Shown here piece by piece: positions 49,348 through 59,874 of a DNA stretch of 64,000 nucleotides. The notes under the pieces are model-generated. The model had not been told where the DNA came from and did not search any database. It saw nothing but the letters and a program-made list of their open reading frames with translations. How positions within the stretch are numbered: the first letter of the stretch is position 1; each line of letters begins with the position of its first letter. The translations under genes were made by a program, and so were the position numbers. This DNA is from Entamoeba invadens IP1 (lineage: Eukaryota > Evosea > Mastigamoebida > Endamoebidae), in assembly GCF_000330505.1 (NCBI RefSeq), contig NW_004440199.1, positions 80,819-144,818 of the forward strand, in the 5' to 3' direction.

Positions 49348-52300
49348 TTGCACTAAAATATTTTTTGGCAAATTAAAATAAAACTCACCTCATGGTTACT
49401 CCCTTTTATAGAACAATAGTAAAAACGTCTAGTATTTAAAGTATTAGCAACTGGTTAATTGTTATAGTATATACATGATATAATAAATTATACAAATTTA
49501 TTATAACAATATAATAAAATTAACGATATCTTAACTAATGTTTAACCCACATACAATAATTATGTATTAAATTATGTAATAAATAATATATTAAGAAATA
49601 GTACATTTTGTCAAAACATTCAAATAACATTTTCTAAAAACAAATATTTACATTTATAAAAACTATATAAAAAATTAATAACAACGAAATATTAATAGTA
49701 AAATAAAGTCACAAATAAACCCAAACAACAATTAAACTATTAATAAATTATTAATAAATTATAAATTAATAATTTAAATTCATTTTGAACATAATTTTTT
49801 AAATAAAATTAACAAAAAAACTAAAAGTATAATAAATTTAATCATTTTGATATAATTAAATAATATACAAATTCAAATAAATTAATGTTAAATAAATTAG
49901 AAATAGTATAATAAAATAGTAATTGAACTAATCATTTAATTATAATAGTTACCATTATTACAATTAAATTTTATTTATTCTTTAGTTTATGTGAACATTC
50001 TTGACATGTATTATATTATTTAACCTGTAATTATATTCATTTTATAACAAATTATAATATTTTTTATTAACAATTTTAATTATTAATTATTGACATGAAG
50101 AAAAACGTTTTAAACCAAACACACCTTAAGAACACTTCAATTATTTTATTACTGTGTTTTCATTGTGTTATTAAATGAATTACTATTTAAAAATAACATT
50201 ATGGGATTTTATTTTTATTTATTAGTAAAATTAATAATAACTTAACTATAAGTTTGTAACAATAATTGTTATAATTAATTATTTTATATTTTTATAGTTT
50301 AATTAAATAATAATTTATTATAAAATTATTATAGTTTTATTTAATAAAATATCTATAATAACTTATTAAATTATTATTTTGTTATCAATTTAATAATTGA
50401 AATTTCATGAAACATGCAACAAAAATTTGTTATTAATAACCCGTTATTAACACAACAGTCGTAGCTGTATTATTTGTATGTGGTATTTCAGAGTATATAT
50501 TTGCTTTATAATTGTAGACTAAAAACTGTTAATGTAATTTCTTGAAACATACACTTGTAATTGATATGTGATTTTTTAAACTTATAATCTTAATGACTAT
50601 TGTGGATGCAAACAATGACATTGATCCTCTTTTACAAGTAATATTATGGAATATCTGTCAAAAATATATTAAAAATTTTGTATTAAATATATCGTTACAA
50701 AAAGGCATAATCTGAAAATAAACACTAACTGAATTACCAATAACATGAAACCAAAAAAGAAAAGATGAGACAGTTCAGAAATGTAAATTCTCAGTATCAT
50801 GTAAGCCCGATTAAATAGTTTGACGTAACATAATTGAATTCCAGGTGTTGTTGTAATATATAAAATTAAATAACAAAATAAAAGTAATTTCTTGACTGTT
50901 GGTTGCATTTTTTCTTTCTTTTTAAAACGTTCGAGTTGTTACAAGTTTTATAAAATTTCATACATCTAAAAGTTATTGTAGTTGATAAACAAAAAAATGA
51001 TTTATTAATAAATTAAACAGGCACATCAGATATCAATTATCAATTTCAAAACAATCACATCAATTATATTTTCTTTATTGTTTTTTAAAATCCAGTAATT
51101 AATATTTAATCAATAATGGTTTATAACCTATTAGTAGTCGAGGTATTCAGTTCATATAACATAATTATTAATACAGATATACACATTTTCAATAATAAAA
51201 ATTTGTTGTAAAAATAAATCATATTAATTATATTCGAATCTAACAGTTTATGTTTGATGCCAAACTTTTAACAACAAAACAGTTTGCAAGTTTTATATTT
51301 ATATAATTTTAAAATAGTCTGTTTTACGTTAATACACATACGATTAACAATATATACAGTGATAACCAAATCGAAATTAAATATTTCAATTGACCATTTC
51401 TGTTATTTTTTGATTTATATTTTGATATCTTTAAAATTTATTTTGAATAATTATACATTTATTAACTTTTAGTAAAAAGGTGTTTCCAATTATTCACATA
51501 ACACAGTTATCAACACAGTTAAAAGTTTAAATATATTAATAATAGATATACATATTTGTTAATACAAGTGTAATTGTATAATTAAATTTTTGAATGAATA
51601 ATGACTGTTAATGACATTGTTCTTTTTCAATTATTAATTGTAATTATATGTGTTTGCATTGACGATTTGTTAATACAAAGAAAAATCAAATATAAACAAT
51701 TGTTAATAATTTCATTGTGCAATCACTTCCATATCCTCAATTTTCATATCAACAGTTTTTTGTTGAAAATGATGTGCAAGCGAGATATTAATCCAAATAA
51801 TTTTTAACTATCGTTTAATTATTATTTATATTACAACACAAAAAGTGAACATGTATATTTTGATAATACTACAACTATTATGATTAATTAAAATGGAAGC
51901 ATTTATTAATTAGTAATTTTCATTAATTTGATAACAACAGTTGGTGTATTGGGTTTTACCGTTTATTGCTACACTGATGATTTAAAAACAGCCTAAAATA
52001 TTAAAAGTGGTAACTTTACGATGTGTAAAAATGTAACATAAAACTAAAAGTTTAAAAAATAACAGTAAAATTAAGAGAATATCACAGTTTACACCAATTT
52101 TAGGATTTTACTTGCGACTCACTTAAACGTGTACATCAGACATTACAATCTTTTTTAGTAGTCTAAGAATTAACATGAATTAAAAACTATAGTTATGTAT
52201 TTTTTGTTAACATATTTCAATATTGTTGTTGATATGTTGTTAACGAAATGTTTTTAAACAACAAATATGTATTGAAGTTGAATCAGTAATGAATTTACCC

Positions 52301-53279
52301 ACTTTTGTTTAAATGTCAAAATATTTTTTTTACAAAAAAATCAAGTTAAAATACATAAAAGTCACAATTTCGTGTTTATTGATTTCAACGTATATATATG
52401 TAAAATATAAGCTGTTTTAAATGATATATTAATACACAAATTGTTGTACCTTATTTAAATATTACTGTCCATATAATGATAATTAAAATTATTGTTGTGT
52501 TTTTAATGTTTAAACAAAGTAAAGCGTAAACTTCTATTGGTTTATGATTTGAAACAAATGGACCGTTACAATGTTTTATATTTTTCAATTTGGTGTTTTT
52601 GTTGTTCATTAAAATACAAAAGAAGTTATAATCATGTTTTTTATTGATGTCATTATTAACTAACTGTTTGTTAAAATGTATTTTATTCCAGACAAATCAA
52701 CTGCTTATATTGTCATTGTTTGGCACGTTGAATGACCAATGCTATACATTTTACAATACATTTATTTTAACAATATAATTCAGAATTAAATATACAATAC
52801 TAAATAAATTATGTTGTACATTAATAAGTATCAACAAAATTATAAACAGGTTGAAAGATATATTGAAAAGTTTAAAATAATAATTTTTTTCTAACACAAA
52901 TGATTTATCATTATAAAAAATGTTGTTAATTGTGATGCAATTGTTATTCCATGTTGAAAAATGACCATAGTCTTATATGTTGATCATGCACATGACATCA
53001 TTTTATTCATTTTTTATGTTTATAATTTATAATAAAATAAATATTTATAACAAGTCATTCTTTGAAATAGAATTTCAATGAAACGGTATTGTTTAATTAT
53101 CAAATAATGTTTGTTTAATTGTGGTTTTAAATATTTTACTCCGTCGATTCTGTAACAAATAAAATATTTAATTAATAATTACAAATAAATGTTTGTAATT
53201 ACAAACAGATATTGTACAATGTAATTTATTTGAAATACATTTTTTTATTGAATTATCGTTAATTATTTACATTTTAGTT

Positions 53280-53580
53280 TGTTAATTTAACATGTAAAAA
53301 CGTTAATAATAGTAAGATGTTAATTTTGATTGAGTTAAATTATTTGTAAATTTTCGCTGTGTTAATTTGACAAGAAAAATCGATAAATATTTTTAAATTG
53401 TTAATTATTTTTTCGTTAATTAATTTTATTTTTTCGGTGTGTTAATTATACAAGAAAATATGTTAATAAAATTCATATGTTAAATTTATCTTTTCGTTAA
53501 TTTATATTATGTTTTTTTATTGTGCTAATAAAACATAAAAAATAGATAAATATTTATAAATTGTTAATTTATCAAAAACA
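53280..53580. repeat. degenerate tandem repeats near the right end of the 4.4-kb element
   Basis: About three units of roughly 80-100 bp share the pattern TTTTTCG.TGTGTTAAT..ACAAGAAAA...TAAAT...TTGTTAATTT. Such subterminal repeats in transposons often bind transposase. Confidence 0.45.
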
Positions 53581-53721
53581 ATTTGATAAAAATTATTGAA
53601 TCTTCTGGAATCACAATTCAATATAACCTAATGTCCCGTTTATTTTCGTATTTTTAAAAATGGCTTTACCAAAGACGATTTTTTTGCCGCAAAAAACAGC
53701 CTCTTCAGTCTTTTTTTCTTG

Positions 53722-53745
53722 AAAAGCAAATTTTTCCGAGGCATG
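53722..53745 (-). repeat. right inverted repeat of 4.4-kb element
   Basis: Ends ...CCGAGGCATG just before AGTCAAAG (53746-53753). Confidence 0.85.
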
Positions 53746-53753
53746 AGTCAAAG

Positions 53754-54225
53754 TTGTTTATTTTACATGATGTTGATTATCGAAATTGCTTATTTGTCCA
53801 CAACTGGCCAATTATTTTGTTGTCTGTCAATTAAATATATTGTTTTAAATCTTTTTTTTATTGTTGAATTAAAAACCATTTTTTAAATAAAATTGATTAC
53901 TAAACAAACTTTATTCTAAATTCACTCATTAACGACATTTTTATACATTTTATGCAATATTCTCAACAAATAAACGCCTTTGACTGTGATTATTTTAAGT
54001 ATTTTTTTTGTTTGAAAAAATCATACACAACTTTTTTAAATAATTTTTATAAGATTACAATTGATAGAGGCAACAATTTTTAAACTTATTTATTTTTATA
54101 AAATAATACTTTTAAATAAACTTTTATTTTTATTATAACATTTGGAAGGTAATATCCTTAAAAATTAACTATTTTAAGTCAAAAAATTAACAAATATCAA
54201 CACTTCTGAAAATAATTGGTTTATT
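53754..54225. other. AT-rich intergenic DNA
   Basis: No feature seen between the 4.4-kb element and the next gene. Confidence 0.5.
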
Positions 54226-55209
54226 TCATTCTTTTGAAGTTGATGGTTTTTCGTCATCTTGTGGATTTTTAGTAGACTGGTAGGTATAATAATGCTGACC
54301 ACCTCTTTTTCTTTTTACTGGTACAGTTTTTACATCTCCTTCCACGAGTGGAGATTGAATAGGGAATTCGCCAAAAACACCAGAAGTTTTCAACATGGTT
54401 CTTGCCAGTGACAACTTTCTCTTCTGACCAGTGCCAAAAGCTCCAGGAGCTGCTTTTATTAACATTTCCTTTTTTGATTTTGTTTCAAAAGTTGGTAAAA
54501 CATATTTCAGTCCCCGATAGAATGACATCTTTAGTAGTTTTTCATCACATAACACCACAAATTTTTCAATTCGTTTTTTTGCTCCATTAATCCTTCGACT
54601 GTTTGATAGTGGTGCAATTTTTAATAAACTGTCCAAACACGTCCATTGATGATCCATCATTCGTAAATATTGATGAAATGATGAAAGAAATAATATTGAC
54701 TCAAATGCGTTTTTTAGTGGGGATATTTCCATCATTGCTTTAATCTGGTTAAGTCTTTTCGCCATTTCAATCAATTTATTAACATAATCGTTATCTTCCA
54801 TTGAAGTTTTTATGATGAAAATACAATCAATCAAATTGGGTTCTGTGATTTCGTTTGACGATAAAAGTTCCTTGAAACACATAAGCAGTTCTGTTTCTTT
54901 TGTTTTAACATCTTCTGTTCGGGTAACATCTACTTGTGATGCATAAGTTTTATATTGAGTTAATCGAGTTGAAAGTTCTTTTACATTTTGGATTAACCCT
55001 TCATAAGAAGCGATGAAAAATGAAATTGTTTGTTTGATTAGTTGTTGATGTTGTGATAGATCTCTTTGAGGAGGAGGTGGGGTAGGTCTTTTTGGAGGTG
55101 TTGGTTGACTACAACAAAAACTTAACAACAATACAAAGAAAGACAACATTATTAATAAAAGATTTGACCACTTTTGAAATTTTAAAATGTTTTCAAAATG
55201 TTTACGCAT
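54226..55209 (-). CDS. signal-anchor protein with Pro-rich segment and helical domain (327 aa)
   Basis: A hydrophobic segment at residues 16-34 (LLLIMLSFFVLLLSFCC) precedes a Pro-rich stretch (PTPPKRPTPPPP). About 180 helical residues (50-235) follow, then a basic tail with KRKRGG and a Ser/Pro end. The layout and helical pattern match the 26283-27272 product (LLILILHVFTVFS, PPKPNTPPPKEE). The two therefore look like paralogues with a leader, Pro hinge and DH-like bundle. The hydrophobic part could be a cleaved leader or an anchor. Function unknown. The gene lies 483 bp downstream of, and on the same strand as, a member of the second orphan family. Confidence 0.7.
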   Translation of the reverse strand: MRKHFENILKFQKWSNLLLIMLSFFVLLLSFCCSQPTPPKRPTPPPPQRDLSQHQQLIKQTISFFIASYEGLIQNVKELSTRLTQYKTYASQVDVTRTEDVKTKETELLMCFKELLSSNEITEPNLIDCIFIIKTSMEDNDYVNKLIEMAKRLNQIKAMMEISPLKNAFESILFLSSFHQYLRMMDHQWTCLDSLLKIAPLSNSRRINGAKKRIEKFVVLCDEKLLKMSFYRGLKYVLPTFETKSKKEMLIKAAPGAFGTGQKRKLSLARTMLKTSGVFGEFPIQSPLVEGDVKTVPVKRKRGGQHYYTYQSTKNPQDDEKPSTSKE

Positions 55210-55692
55210 TTAAAATTGATAATGTGTATTAAAATAGGTATAAAAGGTTTTTGACATATTGCTTTAGAAGTTTATTTTTAACTTAAAATAAAGATGATAA
55301 TCAAAATAGACTGATTAAAAACATAATTATAATTGGTTTTGAAGTTATCACATTTTTTAAACATAAAATTTACTATAACGGAAGTGTTGGTGATAATAAA
55401 TAAATAAATCTAAAATGTAATTAAATCTCTGTTATATTTAATGACTAATAATAATAGTTATAACTCAATTTGAATATTTGTTATCAACTTAATGTCTATA
55501 TGAAATAATATAAAGTTATTTAAATAAATTTATGTGTGATAATTATCATAACATTATTAATTAATATCACCATATTTTTTTCAATGATTGTTTATCTTTA
55601 TCAAGTTATATAACAAGTAAACTTTTTTTCAACAAAAAACAGATTTAATAAATTTGAAAATGTGTTACTATTGTAATAAAATAACCAAAAAA
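55210..55692. other. AT-rich intergenic DNA
   Basis: Gap between two same-strand orphan genes. Nothing recognised. Confidence 0.5.
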
Positions 55693-56139
55693 TTAATTTT
55701 TCTTCATCATCATGAAAGTATTTTCAATATACTTTGAAATATCATCAATACTTCCTCCACTTAATAAGATAATCTGGTAAAGGTATAAAAAGTCTATAAT
55801 ACAATCAATGTATTCCTTATTATCAAGTACAAATGATTTTATGTTATACACTTCATCAACTAATGTTCCAGCTTTTAGTGATTCTATACCATCCTTCCAT
55901 ATTTCCTCGTTTTTGTCAATTTCTAAGTTATATTCATGTTTTATTTGATACAAATCATTGATTAATAAAGAAAAGGAAACAATCACAAAATTTTGAGTAG
56001 TTTTGTCAGTACTAGTTTGAAATATTGTAATAGTCTCTGACACATAATTGTTCAACAAAGCATGCAACTCATTGTTGTAAGAAAGCGAAGAAGCTTTGCT
56101 ATTCAAAGAGGTTTTAAACTTCTCTGCAACTTGTTTCAT
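55693..56139 (-). CDS. orphan protein, paralogue of the 3.6-4.0 kb gene (148 aa)
   Basis: Aligns throughout with the 139-residue product of 3570-3989 (NELHALLNNYVSE, NFVIVSFSLLINDLY, LYQIILLSGGSIDDISKY). Predicted all-helical and soluble, with no known motif. Codons are more AT-rich than in its paralogue. The family is probably lineage-specific. It resembles small helical adaptors in composition only. Confidence 0.68.
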   Translation of the reverse strand: MKQVAEKFKTSLNSKASSLSYNNELHALLNNYVSETITIFQTSTDKTTQNFVIVSFSLLINDLYQIKHEYNLEIDKNEEIWKDGIESLKAGTLVDEVYNIKSFVLDNKEYIDCIIDFLYLYQIILLSGGSIDDISKYIENTFMMMKKN

Positions 56140-57111
56140 AAGTGAAGAGAAAAGTTTTTAATCATTTTTAAATACCAAATAAATGATATTAACAATGAAA
56201 TTTGATTAAATGCAATGTATCTTATTACATAAAAAAATAATTTGTTTAATTAATAATTAATTTTAAAATACATTTTAAAATACCTTTTCATTTTTAATTT
56301 CAATTGCACCTAACATGGGCAAATGATGTCAATTTCAAATAAAAATCATATTAACAACATATATTTTTTAAAATAGAAATTATATTTTAAAATTTTTTTT
56401 CTTCCTTATTTGAATAATTTTTTTATTAATATTATATATTATATATTATATATTATAATAATAATTATAATAATTTATAATTTATTATTAAAATTAAAAT
56501 TAAAATTACCAATAACAAATAGTTTAAATTTAATTCAAAAAATTTGTAATTAAATATCTATTTTTGTGTTAATATGTACCATTCTTTTTAATAATAAAAA
56601 TTATTATAATATATAATATATGAATTATTTTCAAAAAGTTTAACATAAGAAAATATTAATTAACATAAGAAATAATGTTTTATAATTTTAAAATATTATT
56701 ATGACAAATAAAAACATAATACATTTACAATTTATTTAATAATAAATATAGTAAATATTTATCGTAGTATAATTTGATAATTATACTTAATATTTTTAAC
56801 TAAAAAATTTTATATTAAATTTAACTATTTTTAAATTAATATATAATTTTATAAAAAGAATTTGTTATTAATGGTAAAAAGTGTTAATATTTATCTAACA
56901 CAGTTTTACTATAAATTACGAATTTTAATTCTATTTGTTTTATATAGTATAATTTAACTATAAACAAATTACAAATCAATTTATTCCCTAATTAAAAATC
57001 GTTCAAATTATTATAAAAAATTCCATTTCTTATGTATAAATTAAACTATAATATGAACGAAACGACATTTTTGATTATCCCTTCAAATAACGACAATACA
57101 TGACCCATCAT
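56140..57111. other. very AT-rich intergenic DNA
   Basis: Long A/T runs and a short TATATTA repeat near 56430-56460. No coding or RNA signal seen. Confidence 0.55.
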
Positions 57112-57672
57112 TTAAATTGCCTTTTTAATTTCTTCGAGGATGTCGAACACAAACGGCTGTTGTCCGAAGTTAACTGAGACAGAGTAGCATGTTGAAAATC
57201 CGAGAGCTGGGTACATAGTGTCACAGTATGTCGGGATGAATTTGTTATTGACTATTTTCCCGTTTCTAGTGAAGAAGACGACCTTCTTCATTACATTAAA
57301 TCCGACTCCAATGACGTCTCCCGAGTTATAAGGCCGATCGAAACTTGCTCCCGAGCCCGTGTTATCAAAGAGTTGTCCGTCGTCCGAGTGGAAGCCAATA
57401 GCGTTTCCGATCCACCCAATGTGTTTGTTATCTGGGTAATCTTTTGTAGGGGTGAGGCCAATGGATATGATCATTTCTTCGATGACGTGCGAAGACGCGT
57501 TCGGCAATACCTCAATCTCATAATAGAAAATTGGAGTTCTTAAGAGGACAAAGTGCCCAAAGGTATGACTATAACACACTAATTGATATTCTTTACTAAA
57601 TGGCTCATTAGCTTCAAAGGAAATGTGTTGATTGGTATCTGTGTTTGTGTTCGTAATGATATTTTTGACCAT
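57112..57672 (-). CDS. SPRY-domain protein, RanBP9/10-like (at least 186 aa)
   Basis: A single SPRY (B30.2-type) beta-sandwich covers most of the protein: IFYYEIEVLP, MIISIGLTP, HIGWIGNAIGFHSDDGQLF, DVIGVGFNVMKKVVFFTRNGK, LYPALGF-like MYPALGFSTC, and VNFGQQPFVFD. It is probably a substrate- or partner-binding adaptor, for example in CTLH-type ubiquitin ligase complexes where RanBPM acts. No LisH/CTLH is present. The first in-frame ATG (57672) cuts into the domain. The frame remains open and homologous-looking upstream (LPRRANQYG) to about 57732 without an ATG, so the true 5' end is uncertain. Confidence 0.8.
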   Translation of the reverse strand: MVKNIITNTNTDTNQHISFEANEPFSKEYQLVCYSHTFGHFVLLRTPIFYYEIEVLPNASSHVIEEMIISIGLTPTKDYPDNKHIGWIGNAIGFHSDDGQLFDNTGSGASFDRPYNSGDVIGVGFNVMKKVVFFTRNGKIVNNKFIPTYCDTMYPALGFSTCYSVSVNFGQQPFVFDILEEIKKAI

Positions 57673-58154
57673 CGTAAGTCCATACTGATTCGCTCGTCTT
57701 GGTAAACTGAATGAATTCGGCTTGTCTTGCAATTAATGCTTCTGAACTATAATTAATAGTTATTTGTACTATAAATATAATATTTATATAACATAATATG
57801 AGTAGAAGTAAAATAGTAGTAATAATAATGTACTATTTATTTATAATATCATTTACTTTAATAATATAATTCATAGTAACGAGCAATTTTGGTATGATTT
57901 TAACTATAAATAAATAATTTTAAATAGTTAATAATTTTGATAAATTACTAACTATTTATTAATAATTATATAATTACGAGAATAAAACAAATGGAATGAT
58001 TTTTTTATAATATGAAGGTGTAATAAACTATAATAAATAGTACATTAATGATAAAAAGTACTATTCGAAAAAATTAAAGTCGACACTAATACTGGTATTA
58101 ATACAATTTTTTTATCTTTCAAATAAACGATAACATTTACTAAACACTTAACTG

Positions 58155-58488
58155 CTATATAATAACACTTTTATAAAGGAACAAACATGTATTTTTAAGT
58201 TTATTATAGATGTCTTTTAATTTTCGGTTTTTTAACGACTGGTCGAGTGTTATAGTCCCGTTAATTTTGAGAATCTTTCGTATGTGATCGGTCACAATGT
58301 TTTTGGCAGTGATTTTTGGGTAAGCAACAGCAAACGCGTCAAGACTTTCAGTTATCGTTTTGTTGTTCGTATGTTCAAAAAGTGCACAAAATCACAAACT
58401 CATCAACGGAAAGAAAAGACATCACTTTGAATAGAACACCCTCTGATATTAATTGCAACAATAATGGCTTTGAAACCTCAGTACTCAT
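58155..58488 (-). CDS. small F-box-like protein (two exons, 92 aa)
   Basis: Exon 1 is 58400-58488 and exon 2 is 58155-58344. The 55-nt intron 58345-58399 has a GTTTGT donor and AAG acceptor and keeps frame (SVD|D|LDAF). Residues 8-45 (LLLQLISEGVLFKVMSFLSVDDLDAF) match the F-box pattern L..LP-like start, I/V..YL, DL..F. Partner recognition by Skp1/SCF would follow from that. A second donor (GTTTGT at 58186) would allow a 32-nt intron and a further exon to about 58045, so the C-terminus is uncertain. The segment is clearly G+C-richer than its surroundings. Confidence 0.55.
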
Positions 58489-58894
58489 TACTTATCGTTT
58501 TGGTGATTTTCTAGTTTATATTAATGTTATTAGCAGTAGTTATTTTACTATTAATCTTACTATTTTGTTTTTCTTTTTGAGGAATAAAGAGTACTAGCAA
58601 ATATAATTTATTTTCTTATATTTTTAGAATATGTCTGTTTTGCTTAATTGGTAAAAAAAAATTTCATTGATTAATAATTAAAAATATTATAAAAATATAT
58701 TATAATTCTAGAATTAATAATAAAACTATAAATTAGTTAAATTTTATTAGTTTTGTTTTGCACAGCTATTTGCAAGACTTAACCAAACAACATCAAAGTA
58801 TTTTAATTTGAGTTTTCTCGTTCCACCAAACACTCAATCACTCACACTTTGTGGAACAAAAGCACATTTAAGCGTGGAAAAATGAAAGAAATTG
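58489..58894. other. intergenic DNA
   Basis: Divergent region. The last 150 bp before 58895 are less AT-rich and C-rich (CCACCAAACACTCAATCACTC) and are a likely promoter/leader of the next gene. Confidence 0.5.
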
Positions 58895-59302
58895 ATGAGA
58901 AAACTTAGTCGGCTCGATATGTTGATGAACTATCGTCCACGCCCCACTATTATTGTGGTACCTTTCCCCGAACTCACAAGCATCCCGATGTGGAACTATT
59001 TGAACGCCAATTGGTCCAACTTCGGAACGGTCGAAATCCGTATCAAACTCACAAACTACTTCACACGGGGAAACCTTATTGTGTTGTCTTCGAGTGCCCA
59101 ACATCACCAATTCACTGAGTATGACATCGAAACCTTAAACAGTTTTACCACAGAAGCGCCGTACGGATTTAATCTGCTTGCAACAGTAACAACGTTTTAC
59201 GACAGTGCAACGGGAATAGACAACAGGGCGCTTTTAGATTTTTTTGGAATGAGTGGGTCCGAAATAGTTGATCGCGATAATAACAACGAAGATGTAAAAT
59301 AA
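58895..59302 (+). CDS. protein of unknown function (135 aa)
   Basis: No recognised domain. Beta-rich with a PTIIVVPFPEL start and a middle with VEIRIKL...RGNLIVLSSSAQHH. The tail is Asp/Asn-rich (DRDNNNEDVK). The first in-frame ATG is 58895, and an ATG 13 nt upstream opens a different, nine-codon frame. It ends only 9 bp before the next gene's ATG on the same strand. Confidence 0.6.
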   Translation: MRKLSRLDMLMNYRPRPTIIVVPFPELTSIPMWNYLNANWSNFGTVEIRIKLTNYFTRGNLIVLSSSAQHHQFTEYDIETLNSFTTEAPYGFNLLATVTTFYDSATGIDNRALLDFFGMSGSEIVDRDNNNEDVK

Positions 59303-59311
59303 CGCAGACTG

Positions 59312-59632
59312 ATGTCCGATCCGTATCTATGGGCTGATTCAGACAGAATTATAAAACAAAAGGTCACACAAAAGCTCAATGCGCCACTCCCAGATTTTAG
59401 GTGGACGGAGCGGGGCGAGATGATTAATCATAAAAAGGGGCTTGACGTGATGGCGTCAACGACGGATGGAAAGTATGTCATTTCAAGATATAAACATAAC
59501 TATAACAAAGCAACGTATATATCGACAACACCTGAATACACGGCGCTAGGAAGTCAATTGGACTTGGAACAGGCAAGATTTGTGTATAATTTGCTTCTTT
59601 GTGACAAAGGAAGATGCGCTTACGATAATTGA
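59312..59632 (+). CDS. protein of unknown function (106 aa)
   Basis: No recognised domain. It starts MSDPYLWADSDRIIKQK and ends LLLCDKGRCAYDN. Soluble and mixed alpha/beta, with two cysteines near the C-terminus. The 9-bp gap to the previous gene leaves no room for an ordinary promoter. The pair may be one gene with an undetected intron or frameshift, or a very compact pair whose promoter lies inside the first gene. Confidence 0.6.
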   Translation: MSDPYLWADSDRIIKQKVTQKLNAPLPDFRWTERGEMINHKKGLDVMASTTDGKYVISRYKHNYNKATYISTTPEYTALGSQLDLEQARFVYNLLLCDKGRCAYDN

Positions 59633-59874
59633 TTATCCAAAAATCTGGTTTACCAAGTTAATGTTATAGGTTTCAAATTACATTTAAATTATAATAAAAT
59701 TTAACATAAACAATTTCCCGAAATTGTGTGTAAAAAATATTACTTTTTTTGCAATGAAACCACAAAATCATTTTATTATTATTAAAAGCAAAATTGCAGA
59801 ATAAAAGGTCGGAATGTTGTTACAAAATTTAAAACGCAATTTATTGCATCCAATAAAGTCATCAAGACAATCAC
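59633..59874. other. convergent intergenic gap
   Basis: AT-rich, 242 bp. Nothing recognised. Confidence 0.5.

Larger units (their letters stand above)
49324..53745. mobile_element. 4.4-kb non-coding DNA transposon with 8-bp target duplication
   Basis: Ends are CATGCCTCGGAAAAATTTG (49324-49342) and its exact reverse complement (53727-53745). They are flanked by the identical 8-bp AGTCAAAG (49316-49323 and 53746-53753). An 8-bp duplication points to the hAT superfamily, although the ends do not show the common CA(G)NG start. Mutator normally gives 9 bp. The interior is extremely AT-rich and holds no open frame above 80 codons and no domain, so the element is non-autonomous and unusually long. 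The perfect duplication implies recent movement by a transposase encoded elsewhere. Confidence 0.85.

Noticed and set aside
50669..50908. 79-codon hydrophobic minus-strand frame inside the 4.4-kb element
   Set aside because: Hydrophobicity follows from T-rich composition. No domain, and the only frame of its size in the element.
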